Source: Candidatus Leptofilum proximum (lineage in GTDB: Bacteria; Chloroflexota; Anaerolineae; Promineifilales; Promineifilaceae). Taken from it: 64,000 nucleotides of DNA. Below are positions 32,644-41,080 of this stretch, in pieces. Position 1 is the first letter of the stretch, and each line of letters starts with the position of its first letter. The stretch is taken from assembly GCA_016710325.1 (NCBI GenBank), contig JADJXK010000001.1, positions 1,426,001-1,490,000 of the forward strand, in the 5' to 3' direction. Below the pieces are notes generated by a model. The model did no database searches and was not told where the DNA came from. It saw only the letters and a list, made by a program, of their open reading frames with translations. A program made the translations under genes and the position numbers.

Positions 32644-32706
32644 GGAGACTGGAGATTAGAGATTGGAGATTGTTAGCATAAACCCAATCTCCAATCTCCA
32701 GTCTCT
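32644..32706. repeat. Inverted tandem-unit repeat (GAGATTG 7-mers)
   Basis: Units GGAGACT, GGAGATTA, GAGATTG (32644-32672) face CCAATCT units (32684-32706). It lies between the T-box terminator and trpB. Very similar to 18071-18137. Confidence 0.8.
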
Positions 32707-33120
32707 GATCTCGCAAAATAAAAAACGCCCTCGTCCCAGCGAAATATTCGCTGCTGGGACGAGAGCGTCTGAAAAATCACTCCCGTGGTGCCACCCGGCT
32801 TAAGCTGAAACAAAAAACGCGCCCGTGTCAGCGCGTTCCGTGTAGCCAGCTCCACTCTCTTCAACCCATTAACAATTAACCGTTAATTATTCACAATTAA
32901 TTATTAATAGATCTATGCCCAGATAACGGTGGCACTTCCGGCTTGTGCTACTTTCTGAACGATCCAACTCAGATTTTGCCCAGGCAACTCCCCGACCCAT
33001 TCGGCAGCGGCGCCGTTGTGGATTTTTCAGCTCAACTGCCCTTGGGAACAGTAGAATCCACTCTCTAAAACCCGCTTTGCTGCGTACTCTTTCGGTTCAA
33101 CGTCTTTGTTTTTTAAGTTG
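32707..33120 (-). promoter_or_regulatory. T-box riboswitch leader of the trp cluster
   Basis: On the minus strand the canonical T-box GGGTGGCACCACGGGAG occurs at 32796-32780, followed by a terminator stem ACGCTCTCGTCCCAGC / GCTGGGACGAGGGCGT (32768-32725) and a T-run. The 300 bases upstream hold stem I features such as GAGTACG and AGAGAG. A UGG in GAATGGGTC (32999-32997) is a possible specifier, which would fit tRNA-Trp and the trp genes. The leader would read uncharged tRNA-Trp and turn on trpB, trpE, trpS, trpG and perhaps the rest. The specifier position is less certain than the T-box itself. Confidence 0.9.
32716..32768 (-). terminator. T-box terminator hairpin
   Basis: ACGCTCTCGTCCCAGC (32768-32753) pairs with GCTGGGACGAGGGCGT (32740-32725), one mismatch, followed by TTTTTTATTTT. 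It is the regulated terminator of the T-box leader. Confidence 0.9.
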
Positions 33121-33126
33121 GGCGAA

Positions 33127-33155
33127 ATGGTAACACGGCCGTTTTCCCCTGTCAA
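33127..33155 (-). promoter_or_regulatory. Promoter of the T-box/trp transcript
   Basis: TTGACA (33155-33150), a 17-base spacer that contains ACGGCCGT, and TACCAT (33132-33127). Predicted start near 33120. Confidence 0.8.
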
Positions 33156-33240
33156 CCGCAAAAAAATTCACGAATCGCCCTGATCGCCGGTGGCTAAAGC
33201 CAACTAAAGCCAACCGGCTCGTTATGTAAGCCCTCCGGGC

Positions 33241-33326
33241 TGTCACCCCCTCACCCCTTCACCCGTTCGCCCTGTCACCTTGTCACCCCGTCACCCTGTC
33301 ACCCTATCACCCTGTCACCTTGTCCC
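33241..33326. repeat. Degenerate tandem repeat of the 8-mer GTCACCCT
   Basis: About ten direct copies of a degenerate 8-base unit (GTCACCCT, ATCACCCT, GTCACCTT). Unlike the other repeats here there is no inverted partner. It lies in the divergent gap between the T-box promoter and yvcK and runs into the -35 region of yvcK. It is not a CRISPR: unit and period are too short. Confidence 0.75.
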
Positions 33327-33348
33327 ACCCCCCGCCCCTTGCTAGAAT
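33320..33348 (+). promoter_or_regulatory. Leaderless promoter of yvcK
   Basis: TTGTCC (33320-33325), 17-base spacer, TAGAAT (33343-33348). The predicted first base at about 33355 is the G of the GTG start. Confidence 0.6.
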
Positions 33349-33354
33349 CCCCCT

Positions 33355-34662
33355 GTGCGCAGACCATCTCCACTCAAACGATTTATCTTCTTCTCCAGCA
33401 GCCGTTGGCTGACGCCTGGGCTGGGCTTAAAACGGTGGCTGCTGGTGATTGCTGTGGGTACGGCCGTTACCGGCCTCGGTCTGGTCAACGTGCTCTTCTT
33501 TTTGGAGCGGCGCAGCTGGCTGCCGCTTTCCGTGTATGACCTCCTGACGCTGCAATTTTTGCCCGGCCCACTGCAAATTATCCTGCCGCTTCTGCTTGGC
33601 GGGCTGCTGGTGGCGTGGGGCGTCGCCAAGATGGCGCGCAGCCTCATAGCCCCGTTTCAGGTGGCCGATACCAGCCTGGCCGACCGCATTTACGACTTCA
33701 GCCGCAAGGGGCGCGGACCCAACATCGTGGCCATTGGCGGTGGCACAGGTATGCCCAGCCTGCTGCGCGGCCTGACGGCCTATACGCGCAACATCACGGC
33801 CATCGTTACCGTGGCGGATGATGGCGGCAGCAGCGGCCGTTTACGCCGTGAGTTTGGCTTGCTGCCGCCGGGCGACTTTCGCAACAACCTGGCCGCTCTG
33901 GCGCGTGACGAGGCGTTGATGACCCAGGTGCTGCAATACCGGTTTGGCGCGGCGTTGGGCGAAAACGGCCGTTCCGAACTGCAAGGCCACGCCTTTGGCA
34001 ACCTGCTGCTGGCGGCACTGACGGGCATCACCGGCAGCTTCGACGAGGCGCTGCTGGCTGCCGAGCGGGTGCTGGCCCTGAGTGGCCGTGTGCTGCCCTC
34101 CACCCTGGCCGACGTGACGCTGGAGGCCGACATCCGGCTGCCCGGCGGCGAAATTCAGCGGGTGGTGGGGGAAAGTGCAATACCGGAGGTAAACGGCCGT
34201 ATCCAGCACGTCTACCTCCAACCTGCGAACGTCCGGGCCTACCCGCCCGCTCTGCAAGCCATCTTCCAGGCCGATCTCATCGTGATGGGACCGGGCAGCC
34301 TGTACACCAGCATCCTGCCCAATTTGCTGGTGCCCGACCTGGCCGAAGCGCTGCGGCACGCCCGCGCACCTAAGATTTATATATGTAATCTTGCCACACA
34401 GCCCGGAGAGACGGATAATTACACTGTAGCTGATCATGTAGCAACCCTTTTTGAGCATATTCCCACTGGCTGCCTGGACCTGGTCATTGCTAACGACAAC
34501 CAATCGATTCCCCCAGATCGGGGCGGCGGCAACACCATCTACGTTCAGCTCACCCCGCCGGAAAACCTGCCCATGAAAACGGCCGATCTGGTGGATGAAG
34601 CCCGGCCCTGGCGGCATGACGGCGCAAAACTGGCACAGGTCGTTATGCGTCTGCTATCGTGA
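33355..34662 (+). CDS. yvcK: YvcK/GlmR-family protein with N-terminal membrane helices
   Basis: A 435-residue member of the CofD/YvcK family, which binds UDP-GlcNAc and links gluconeogenic growth with cell-wall synthesis in Firmicutes and Actinobacteria. Two hydrophobic helices occupy about residues 27-45 and 70-95. The soluble domain begins at NIVAIGGGTGMPSLLRGL and carries VTVADDGGSSGRLRREFG, PPGDFRNNLAAL and VMGPGSLYTSILPNLLVPDL. The N-terminal membrane part is longer than in Bacillus. The GTG start is supported by a promoter placing transcription there. gap and glpX nearby support a central-carbon role. Confidence 0.88.
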   Translation: MRRPSPLKRFIFFSSSRWLTPGLGLKRWLLVIAVGTAVTGLGLVNVLFFLERRSWLPLSVYDLLTLQFLPGPLQIILPLLLGGLLVAWGVAKMARSLIAPFQVADTSLADRIYDFSRKGRGPNIVAIGGGTGMPSLLRGLTAYTRNITAIVTVADDGGSSGRLRREFGLLPPGDFRNNLAALARDEALMTQVLQYRFGAALGENGRSELQGHAFGNLLLAALTGITGSFDEALLAAERVLALSGRVLPSTLADVTLEADIRLPGGEIQRVVGESAIPEVNGRIQHVYLQPANVRAYPPALQAIFQADLIVMGPGSLYTSILPNLLVPDLAEALRHARAPKIYICNLATQPGETDNYTVADHVATLFEHIPTGCLDLVIANDNQSIPPDRGGGNTIYVQLTPPENLPMKTADLVDEARPWRHDGAKLAQVVMRLLS

Positions 34663-34813
34663 TACCTGGCGTGCTTAGTCATGACATTTGACGTTAACGT
34701 GCGTCTGGGTTCCGAAGTATAGTAAACGGCGGTTAAGTGCAAGATACAACCAGCTTTTTCTGCTGTTTACTTGAAAGTTTCCGTTTTTTCAATATTCACC
34801 AAAGGAGAAATCC

Positions 34814-35815
34814 ATGACAATTAAAGTAGGTATTAACGGATTCGGCCGGATCGGCCGTTTGGTTTTTCGTCGTGCTCAAGAGCTAGATGACATCGAAATT
34901 GTGGGCATCAACGACCTGATCGACGTGAACTACATTGCGTACATGCTGGAGTATGATTCAACCCACGGCCGTTTCAACGGCAGCGTCGAGGTCAAAGATG
35001 GTAACCTGGTCGTCAATGGCAAATCCATCCGTGTTACTTCCGAACGTGACCCCAAAAACCTGAAGTGGGACGAAGTGGGCGCCGAGTACGTGCTGGAAGC
35101 CACCGGCCTCTTCCTCACCGACGAAAAAGCCCGCGCCCACATTGAAGCGGGCGCCAAACGTGTGGTGCTGTCTGCTCCGTCCAAGGATGCCACCCCCATG
35201 TTTGTGATGGGCGTGAACCACAAAACCTATGCCGGGCAGGACATCGTTTCCAATGCTTCCTGCACCACCAACTGCCTGGCCCCGGTGGCCAAGGTGCTCA
35301 ACGACTCCTTCGGCATCAAAGAAGGGCTCATGACCACCGTTCATGCCACCACCGCCACCCAGAAAACCGTCGATGGTCCTTCGGCCAAGGATTGGCGCGG
35401 CGGCCGTGGCGCGGCGCAAAACATCATTCCGTCTTCCACCGGTGCAGCCAAAGCGGTGGGCAAGGTGATTCCGGAATTGAACGGCCGTCTCACCGGCATG
35501 TCCTTCCGTATTCCTACCCCCAACGTCTCTGTGGTCGATCTCACCGTCAACCTGGCCAAACCGGCCACCTACGATGAGATTAAAGCCGCTATGAAAGCCG
35601 CTTCCGAAGGCGAACTGGCGGGCATCTTGGGCTACACCGAAGACGCCGTGGTCTCCACCGACTTCCTGGGCGATTCCCGCACCTCCATCTTCGACGCCGA
35701 GGCCGGTATTGCTCTCACCGACACCTTCGTGAAGGTCGTGGCCTGGTATGACAACGAATGGGGCTACTCCTGCAAATGCCTGGACCTGATCCGGCACATG
35801 GCCGCAGCCGCCTAA
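34814..35815 (+). CDS. gap: Glyceraldehyde-3-phosphate dehydrogenase, type I
   Basis: A 333-residue glycolytic enzyme that oxidises glyceraldehyde 3-phosphate to 1,3-bisphosphoglycerate with NAD. N-terminal NAD motif KVGINGFGRIGRLVFRRA; catalytic Cys in SNASCTTNCLAPVAKVL; DWRGGRGAAQNIIPSSTGAAKAV and WYDNEWGYSCKCLDL at the end. It has AAAGGAG before the ATG and appears monocistronic. A nested inverted repeat follows (35823-35943). Confidence 0.97.
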   Translation: MTIKVGINGFGRIGRLVFRRAQELDDIEIVGINDLIDVNYIAYMLEYDSTHGRFNGSVEVKDGNLVVNGKSIRVTSERDPKNLKWDEVGAEYVLEATGLFLTDEKARAHIEAGAKRVVLSAPSKDATPMFVMGVNHKTYAGQDIVSNASCTTNCLAPVAKVLNDSFGIKEGLMTTVHATTATQKTVDGPSAKDWRGGRGAAQNIIPSSTGAAKAVGKVIPELNGRLTGMSFRIPTPNVSVVDLTVNLAKPATYDEIKAAMKAASEGELAGILGYTEDAVVSTDFLGDSRTSIFDAEAGIALTDTFVKVVAWYDNEWGYSCKCLDLIRHMAAAA

Positions 35816-35822
35816 ATACAGT

Positions 35823-35943
35823 GGCTCTTCAGGAAATTCGAGGGGTTGACAACTCGTGAAACGTGAAACGTGATGCGTGACCAGAGGTGAATCACGTTTC
35901 ACGCATCACGTTTCACGCCAAACCCACAAAATCCTGAAGAGCC
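35823..35943. repeat. Nested inverted repeat after gap (GTGAAAC units inside GGCTCTTCAGGA arms)
   Basis: Outer arms GGCTCTTCAGGA (35823-35834) and TCCTGAAGAGCC (35932-35943). Inside, GTGAAAC/GTGATGC units (35855-35880) face their reverse complements (35892-35917). The stretch GTGACCAGAGGTGAATCA also occurs, with one or two changes, at 49637-49654, showing that these are copies of one mobile or amplifying element. Confidence 0.8.
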
Positions 35944-35969
35944 GGAAATGGTTTTGCACCTAACACCTG

Positions 35970-36275
35970 ATGGAACTTAAAGAACTGGAAGCCCGAATGC
36001 ATGCCTTTGTGGGCAGCAAGGGCTGGTATGACCCCGATTCACCCAAACCCCAAACCCCCCGCAACCTGGCAGCTTCGCTGGCCATTGAGGCCGCGGAGGT
36101 GTTGGAGCATTTTCAATGGCGCAGCGATGCCACCCAGCCGAACGAGCTGGCAGGTGAACTGGCCGATGTAGCGCTTTACCTCTTGCAGCTGGCCAGCGTT
36201 ACCGGCATCGACCTGGAAGCGGCCATTTTGGACAAACTGGCCCTCAACCAACACCGTGAATGGCCTGACCCATGA
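35970..36275 (+). CDS. MazG-like nucleotide pyrophosphohydrolase
   Basis: A 101-residue all-alpha NTP pyrophosphatase of the MazG/DCTPP1 type, which clears non-canonical or excess nucleotides such as dCTP analogues. The Mg-binding helices are seen as NLAASLAIEAAEVLEHFQW and ELAGELADVALYLLQLA. A compact single-domain enzyme that usually forms tetramers. Its stop overlaps the next start by four bases (ATGA), so the two genes are coupled. Confidence 0.85.
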   Translation: MELKELEARMHAFVGSKGWYDPDSPKPQTPRNLAASLAIEAAEVLEHFQWRSDATQPNELAGELADVALYLLQLASVTGIDLEAAILDKLALNQHREWPDP

Positions 36276-36946
36276 AAATCTTGGCGGTCAGCGACCGGGT
36301 AATGGACCAGCTTTACTGCACTGATGTGCGGGCCAAGTATCCCGACATTGATCTCATCATTGGCTGTGGTGATTTGCCGTTTTATTACCTGGAATTTTTG
36401 GTCTCGGCGTTGGACCAGCGGCTGGTGTACGTGCGCGGTAATCACGACAAGGGGCCGCAGTACACGGTGGAGGGACGCATTTTGGAGCAGGTGCAGGGCG
36501 GCGATGACATTCATGCCCGCGTGGTGAAGCGTGAGGGACTGCTGCTGGCCGGGTTGGAAGGGTCCATGCGCTACCGTCCCCACGCGCCGTTTATGTACAC
36601 CGAATCGGAAATGCGTTACCAGGTAGCCCAGCTGCTGCCGATGCTGCTGAAGAACAAGCTGCGATACGGCCGTTTCCTCGACGTTCTTGTCACCCATTCA
36701 CCCCCGTACGGCATCCACGACAAGCCAGACATTCCGCACACCGGCTTTAAGATCATGCGCAACCTGCTGCAGTGGGTAAAGCCCAGGCTGATGCTGCACG
36801 GCCACATCCACATTTACCGGCGCGATACGGTTACCGTGACCCAGTTTGAAGAGACCACCATCGTCAATGTCTATCCGTACCGCGTGCTGGATTTTCACAA
36901 CCTGCCCGCGGGCACACCGGCCCCCCACGAACTGCCCCCTTTTTAG
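36272..36946 (+). CDS. Calcineurin-like metallophosphoesterase
   Basis: A 224-residue metallophosphoesterase. The usual N-terminal DxH is changed: it reads KILAVSDRVMDQLY (Asp followed by Arg-Val, no His). The remaining motifs are intact: GCGDL, VRGNHDKGP, VTHSPPYGIHD and HGHIHIY. Loss of the first-motif His occurs in several families that still bind two metals. It is coupled to the MazG-like gene, which suggests a shared nucleotide-related task. Substrate unknown. Confidence 0.85.
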   Translation: MKILAVSDRVMDQLYCTDVRAKYPDIDLIIGCGDLPFYYLEFLVSALDQRLVYVRGNHDKGPQYTVEGRILEQVQGGDDIHARVVKREGLLLAGLEGSMRYRPHAPFMYTESEMRYQVAQLLPMLLKNKLRYGRFLDVLVTHSPPYGIHDKPDIPHTGFKIMRNLLQWVKPRLMLHGHIHIYRRDTVTVTQFEETTIVNVYPYRVLDFHNLPAGTPAPHELPPF

Positions 36947-36987
36947 CGAAGGGAGAAACCAAATTAATCTTGAACAACTCGTAAATG

Positions 36988-37054
36988 GGTTGCAGGTGGC
37001 AAGGGGCATACTGGCCACTTGCTACCGGCAACTTGCCACCTGCAACTTGCAACC
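36988..37054. repeat. Inverted repeat between phosphoesterase and SulP genes
   Basis: GGTTGCAGGTGGCAAG (36988-37003) faces CTTGCCACCTGCAACTTGC (37032 onward), with CTTGC/GCAAC words repeated. The remainder of this 355-base gap holds the SulP promoter and leader and no gene that I can support. Confidence 0.7.
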
Positions 37055-37124
37055 AATGCCTGCTCCGAACTCAAAGTGGCATCTCGCTCAGTGTAAGGGT
37101 CCTGTAAAAACTACTCAATTCGGG

Positions 37125-37153
37125 TTGACGGCCGTTTGCACCCGACGTACACT
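37125..37153 (+). promoter_or_regulatory. Promoter of the SulP transporter gene
   Basis: TTGACG (37125-37130), 17-base spacer, TACACT (37148-37153). An ACGGCCGT motif overlaps the -35 box. The leader would be about 140 bases. Confidence 0.65.
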
Positions 37154-37301
37154 CCACCAAAGTCAATACCTCGCTAAAAAAAGAAGAGCAAACAACATGG
37201 CTTGAATCCATGAATAACACTTGTGGTTGGTTGCCCACAGCTCAACAGCTGGTGCGCTCCACCACAGCCAGCCGAACTCTATGTTGAAGGAGATGTCTTC
37301 C

Positions 37302-39467
37302 ATGTTTGCCAAGATGGGAGCCAGGGTGAATGTGCAACAAACCTTCGCTCCAGCTGTCCACTACCTCAAAAGACCTGTCGACCTTTTTCGCACTTACGAT
37401 CGTGCCAACTTACGCCCTGACCTGATTGCCGGATTGACCGTGGCCGTCATTTTGCTGCCGCAGTCGATTGCCTTTACTCTGGTGGCTGAACTGCCGCCGC
37501 AAATGGGTCTTTACGCAGCGATCATCGGCGCGATTGTTGGGTCGCTGTGGGGCTGCTCAAACCAGATGCACACCGGCCCGGCCAATGCCATCTCGCTGCT
37601 GATTGCCAGTTCGTTAACGGCCGTAATCATTCCCGGTACGTCACAGTATGCCATTGCCGCCGGGGTGATGGCCGTGATGGTCGGCGTGTTCCAGCTGGGC
37701 ATGGGGCTGGTGCGCCTGGGTATGCTGGTCAATTTTGTATCCCACTCCGTTATTGTAGGGTTTGCCAGCGGCGCCGGGGTGCTGATTGCCATCAAGCAGC
37801 TGCACCCGCTGCTGGGTCTGCCAGCCGCCGGTTCGGGCACCATTGGCACGGTAATGAATGTGGTGACGGAAGCGGCCGAGACACACACGCCAACGGCCGT
37901 AATCGGCATCGGCACCATGCTGTTCTTCCTCGTTATGCGGCGCATCAATTCCCGGCTGCCGATTCCCCTGCTGGCGATGGTGCTGGCGTCCGTGGTTGTT
38001 TTTTTGCTGCGTCTGGACGAGCGAAACGTGGCCGTGATCGGCCAGCTGCCCGCTACGCTGCCCCCGCTGGCCAATCTACCCTTGTTTAACCTGGAATTGA
38101 TCAGCCGCCTGTCGGCCGGGGCGCTGGCGGTGGGGGCGATTGGGCTGGTGGAAACGGCCGCAATCGCCCGCTCCATCTCGGCCCAAACCGGCCAGCGGCT
38201 GGACAGCAACCAGGAGTTTGTGGGGCAGGGCATGGCCAACATCTTCATGGGTCTGTTTTCTGGGTACTCCGGTGCGGGATCGTTTTCGCGGACGGCCGTA
38301 AACTTCAAAGCCGGGGCTCGTACCCCGATGGCCGCTATCTTTTCTGGCGTTTTTATGCTGATTGCTATGTTTACCCTGGCGCCGCTGGCGGCCTACCTGC
38401 CCATCTCCGCCCTCTCCGGCGTGCTCATCATCACTGCTTACGGCATGATTGACCGCGAAGAAATCCGGCGTATCTGGCGCAGCCATCCGGGAGATGCGGC
38501 GATTATGGTCAGCACCCTGGTGGGCACCATGTTTCTGGAAATTGAGTTTGCGGTGCTCTTGGGCATCCTGCTTTCGTTGGGCCTGTTCATCTGGCGCACC
38601 AGCACACCCCGCATCCAGGCCGTGCTGCCAGACGACAACTTCAGCCACTTCGCCTACCGGCCCGATAAAGAACCATGTCCTCAAATGGCCATCATTGAGG
38701 TGTACGGCGATTTATATTTTGGTGCAGTGAACTACGTGGAAGAGTTCATCACCAATTATGCCGAGGCCCATCCCGACCAGCGCTATTTGCTGCTGCGTCT
38801 GGATCATGTGAACACCTGCGACTTTAGCGGCATCCACATGCTGGAGACCCTGGTACGCTCTTACCGCGAGCGCGGCGGCGATGTGTTTATGGTGGGCACC
38901 AACCACCGCGTGCATCAGATGATGTACTCGTCGGCCTTTGATTCGTTTTTGGGCGCTGACCACATTTTGGATGAGGATGAAGCCATCGGGAAGTTGTTTT
39001 ACCAGGAACTGGACCCGGCCGTTTGCATTTATGAATGCCCGATTCGCGCCTTTCGTGAGTGCCAAAATTTGCCCAAGCGCATTGCCCTGGCCGAAATTCC
39101 GCTGGTGGATGAGATCGAAACGAGCCACATCTTGCAGATCGAGGCGCTGGCCTTGTGGACCTGGCTGCATCCGGTTCCTGGCAGCAACGGCAGCAGCGGC
39201 AAGCCCTATGTTGTGGATGTGCGCGAGCCACGTGAATTTAACCAGGGCCACATCGCCGAAGCCAAGCTGGTGCCGCTGCCCAAAATTTTATCCAGCGAAG
39301 TGAAGCTGCCAGCCGACCGGCAAATTGTGCTGGTGTGTCGCAGCGGCCGTCGCAGCCGCCGTGCCGCTGCCGCTTTGCAGCACATCGGCTGCATGAACGT
39401 GCAGGTTTTACAGGGCGGCATGCTGGCCTGGGGCGCGGCTGGTTTGCTGGAGGCGATGGAATTTTGA
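37302..39467 (+). CDS. SulP-family anion transporter with STAS and C-terminal rhodanese domains
   Basis: A 721-residue inner-membrane protein. Residues about 25-430 form the SulP transport domain (DLIAGLTVAVILLPQSIAFTL, GPANAISLLIASS, VETAAIARSISAQTGQRLDSNQEFVGQG, GSFSRTAVNFKAGARTP). A STAS domain follows (RLDHVNTCDFSGIHMLETL), then a linker with cysteines, and the end is a rhodanese (VVDVREPREFNQGHIAEAK, catalytic Cys in VLVCRSGRRSRRAA). SulP proteins move sulfate, bicarbonate or other anions; the rhodanese fusion suggests sulfur. The start at 37302 is chosen for AAGGAG nine bases upstream. Confidence 0.9.
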   Translation: MFAKMGARVNVQQTFAPAVHYLKRPVDLFRTYDRANLRPDLIAGLTVAVILLPQSIAFTLVAELPPQMGLYAAIIGAIVGSLWGCSNQMHTGPANAISLLIASSLTAVIIPGTSQYAIAAGVMAVMVGVFQLGMGLVRLGMLVNFVSHSVIVGFASGAGVLIAIKQLHPLLGLPAAGSGTIGTVMNVVTEAAETHTPTAVIGIGTMLFFLVMRRINSRLPIPLLAMVLASVVVFLLRLDERNVAVIGQLPATLPPLANLPLFNLELISRLSAGALAVGAIGLVETAAIARSISAQTGQRLDSNQEFVGQGMANIFMGLFSGYSGAGSFSRTAVNFKAGARTPMAAIFSGVFMLIAMFTLAPLAAYLPISALSGVLIITAYGMIDREEIRRIWRSHPGDAAIMVSTLVGTMFLEIEFAVLLGILLSLGLFIWRTSTPRIQAVLPDDNFSHFAYRPDKEPCPQMAIIEVYGDLYFGAVNYVEEFITNYAEAHPDQRYLLLRLDHVNTCDFSGIHMLETLVRSYRERGGDVFMVGTNHRVHQMMYSSAFDSFLGADHILDEDEAIGKLFYQELDPAVCIYECPIRAFRECQNLPKRIALAEIPLVDEIETSHILQIEALALWTWLHPVPGSNGSSGKPYVVDVREPREFNQGHIAEAKLVPLPKILSSEVKLPADRQIVLVCRSGRRSRRAAAALQHIGCMNVQVLQGGMLAWGAAGLLEAMEF

Positions 39468-39482
39468 GAGCGAGAACAAGGC

Positions 39483-40463
39483 ATGAACGAAAAATTTGAC
39501 GAGCAGTTATCGCGGAACATTGGGCTGGATTTAGTGCGGGTGACGGAGACGACGGCGCTGGCGGCCGGGCATTGGGTGGGCTCGGGTGATTATGCCAATG
39601 CCCACCGGGCGGCCACCCGGGCCATGACCGATGCGCTGAACTCCTTGGAGATGAACGGCCGTATCGTCATCGGTGAAGAAGGCCGGTTGGGCGAAAGCTC
39701 TCCCCTGTGTACCGGGCAGACGGTGGGCAGCGGCCGCGGCCCAGAAGTGGACGTGGTGGTGGATCCCATCGACGGGACCAATTTGCTCATCCGCGGCAAG
39801 CCGGGCGCTATTTCTGTGGTAGGCATAGCCCCGCGCGGCGCCCTCTGGTCGCCTGCCCCGGCCGTCTACATGGACAAAATTGTGGTTGACCGCAAAGCGG
39901 CTACGGCCCTGGTGCCGCAGTGCATGGATGCCCCCGCTGCCTGGACGCTGGCGCTCATCGCCCGCCAAAAGAAAAAGTCCGTGCGTGATCTCTCCGTCAT
40001 TGTGCTGGACCGCCCCCGTAACCAGCACTTAATCGACGAGATTCGGCAAAGCGGGGCGCGTGTCTTGCTGCGTGATGAAGGCGACGCCGAAGGGGCGCTC
40101 ATTGCCGCCACGGCCGATACCGATGTGGATGTGCTCATGGGCATTGGCGGAGCGTCGCAGGGCGTGCTGGCCGCCTGCGCCGTGAAGGCTTCTGGCGGAG
40201 CCATGCTGGCCCGGCTGCGCCCGCAAAATGCTGTTGAACGGGAAAACATCCAGCGGGCGGGCCTGGATGAAAGCCGCATCATGACCTGCAAAGAGCTGGT
40301 AACCAGCAACCAGATCTTTTTTGCCGCTACCAGCATCACCGACAGCGCCCTGCTGCGAGCCATGCAGTTCTGGGGCAGTTACGCCTCTACCCATTCCTTG
40401 CTCATTCGCTCAGAAACAGGCACCCGGCGTTTTATCCACGCCGAGCATGGCATCCACCTCTAA
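39483..40463 (+). CDS. glpX: Class II fructose-1,6-bisphosphatase
   Basis: A 326-residue gluconeogenic phosphatase. Li-sensitive phosphatase-fold motifs: VVVDPIDGTNLLIRGKPGAISVVG for metal binding, RIVIGEEGRLGESSPL upstream, VLMGIGGASQGVLAACAVKASGGAMLARL near residue 220, and ITDSALLRAMQFWG at the end. The length fits GlpX. It starts 15 bases after the SulP gene and converges with a membrane-protein gene, overlapping its end by four bases. Confidence 0.93.
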   Translation: MNEKFDEQLSRNIGLDLVRVTETTALAAGHWVGSGDYANAHRAATRAMTDALNSLEMNGRIVIGEEGRLGESSPLCTGQTVGSGRGPEVDVVVDPIDGTNLLIRGKPGAISVVGIAPRGALWSPAPAVYMDKIVVDRKAATALVPQCMDAPAAWTLALIARQKKKSVRDLSVIVLDRPRNQHLIDEIRQSGARVLLRDEGDAEGALIAATADTDVDVLMGIGGASQGVLAACAVKASGGAMLARLRPQNAVERENIQRAGLDESRIMTCKELVTSNQIFFAATSITDSALLRAMQFWGSYASTHSLLIRSETGTRRFIHAEHGIHL

Positions 40464-40960
40464 TCCGCGGCCTGTTCACCTTTTGCAGGACCACTTCCCT
40501 GGCGAATGCCGTACGATTGCAGGGTTTCCGGGTGAAACAGCCAGGCCAGCCCCAACAGCGGTTGGATGAGAGGGAAGAAGCCGTAGTCGATGCCAAACCA
40601 GCGCCAGACCGTGCTGCCAATCAGCTCAGGATTAACGATGCTGATCGTGCCGACGATGAGCGTCATCAGCGATTCAAAGCCTAACACCAGCACCGAAAGC
40701 CACCAGGCCCAACGCCGCCGGTAGGCAAAACCAACGGTGGCGGTGAGGTAACACAGCGCCGCCACGGCACTGAGCAGCGGCCCGGTGGTGTTAACGACGT
40801 CTTCTTTGAGAAACAGCTGGTAAACTGCGCGAAAGCCGGTAGAAATGGCCAATACGGGATAGGAAAAAGCCAGAATGGTGCCTGCCCGCCGGATAAACGG
40901 CGAACGAACGTCTTCCGGCAGCTGCGGCGAATGTGGTGGTTGCATAGTTTGTTGTTTCAT
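40460..40960 (-). CDS. Integral membrane protein of unknown function
   Basis: A 166-residue protein with about four hydrophobic helices: TILAFSYPVLAIST, LLSAVAALCYLTATVGFAY, WWLSVLVLGFESLMTLIVGTISI and a C-terminal FFPLIQPLLGLAWLF. The soluble N-terminus is short and rich in Pro and Gln. I cannot place it in a named family. The ATG at 40960 is preferred because a TAAAAT box lies eight bases upstream, suggesting a leaderless start; an upstream ATG would overlap that box. Confidence 0.6.
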   Translation of the reverse strand: MKQQTMQPPHSPQLPEDVRSPFIRRAGTILAFSYPVLAISTGFRAVYQLFLKEDVVNTTGPLLSAVAALCYLTATVGFAYRRRWAWWLSVLVLGFESLMTLIVGTISIVNPELIGSTVWRWFGIDYGFFPLIQPLLGLAWLFHPETLQSYGIRQGSGPAKGEQAAD

Positions 40961-41080
40961 GGTGGGGAATTTTATCATGAACGGCCGTAACAACCTCTCC
41001 AATTTTCCGTTTAAGTTTGGCATTGGATTAAAATTAGCAAATGCTGCCTTCCGGGTACGATAAGATAAGTAAAGGAAACT

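Noticed and set aside
33241..33326. Tandem GTCACCCT units considered as a CRISPR array
   Set aside because: Units are 8 bases with no spacers and there are no cas genes; it is a short degenerate tandem repeat.
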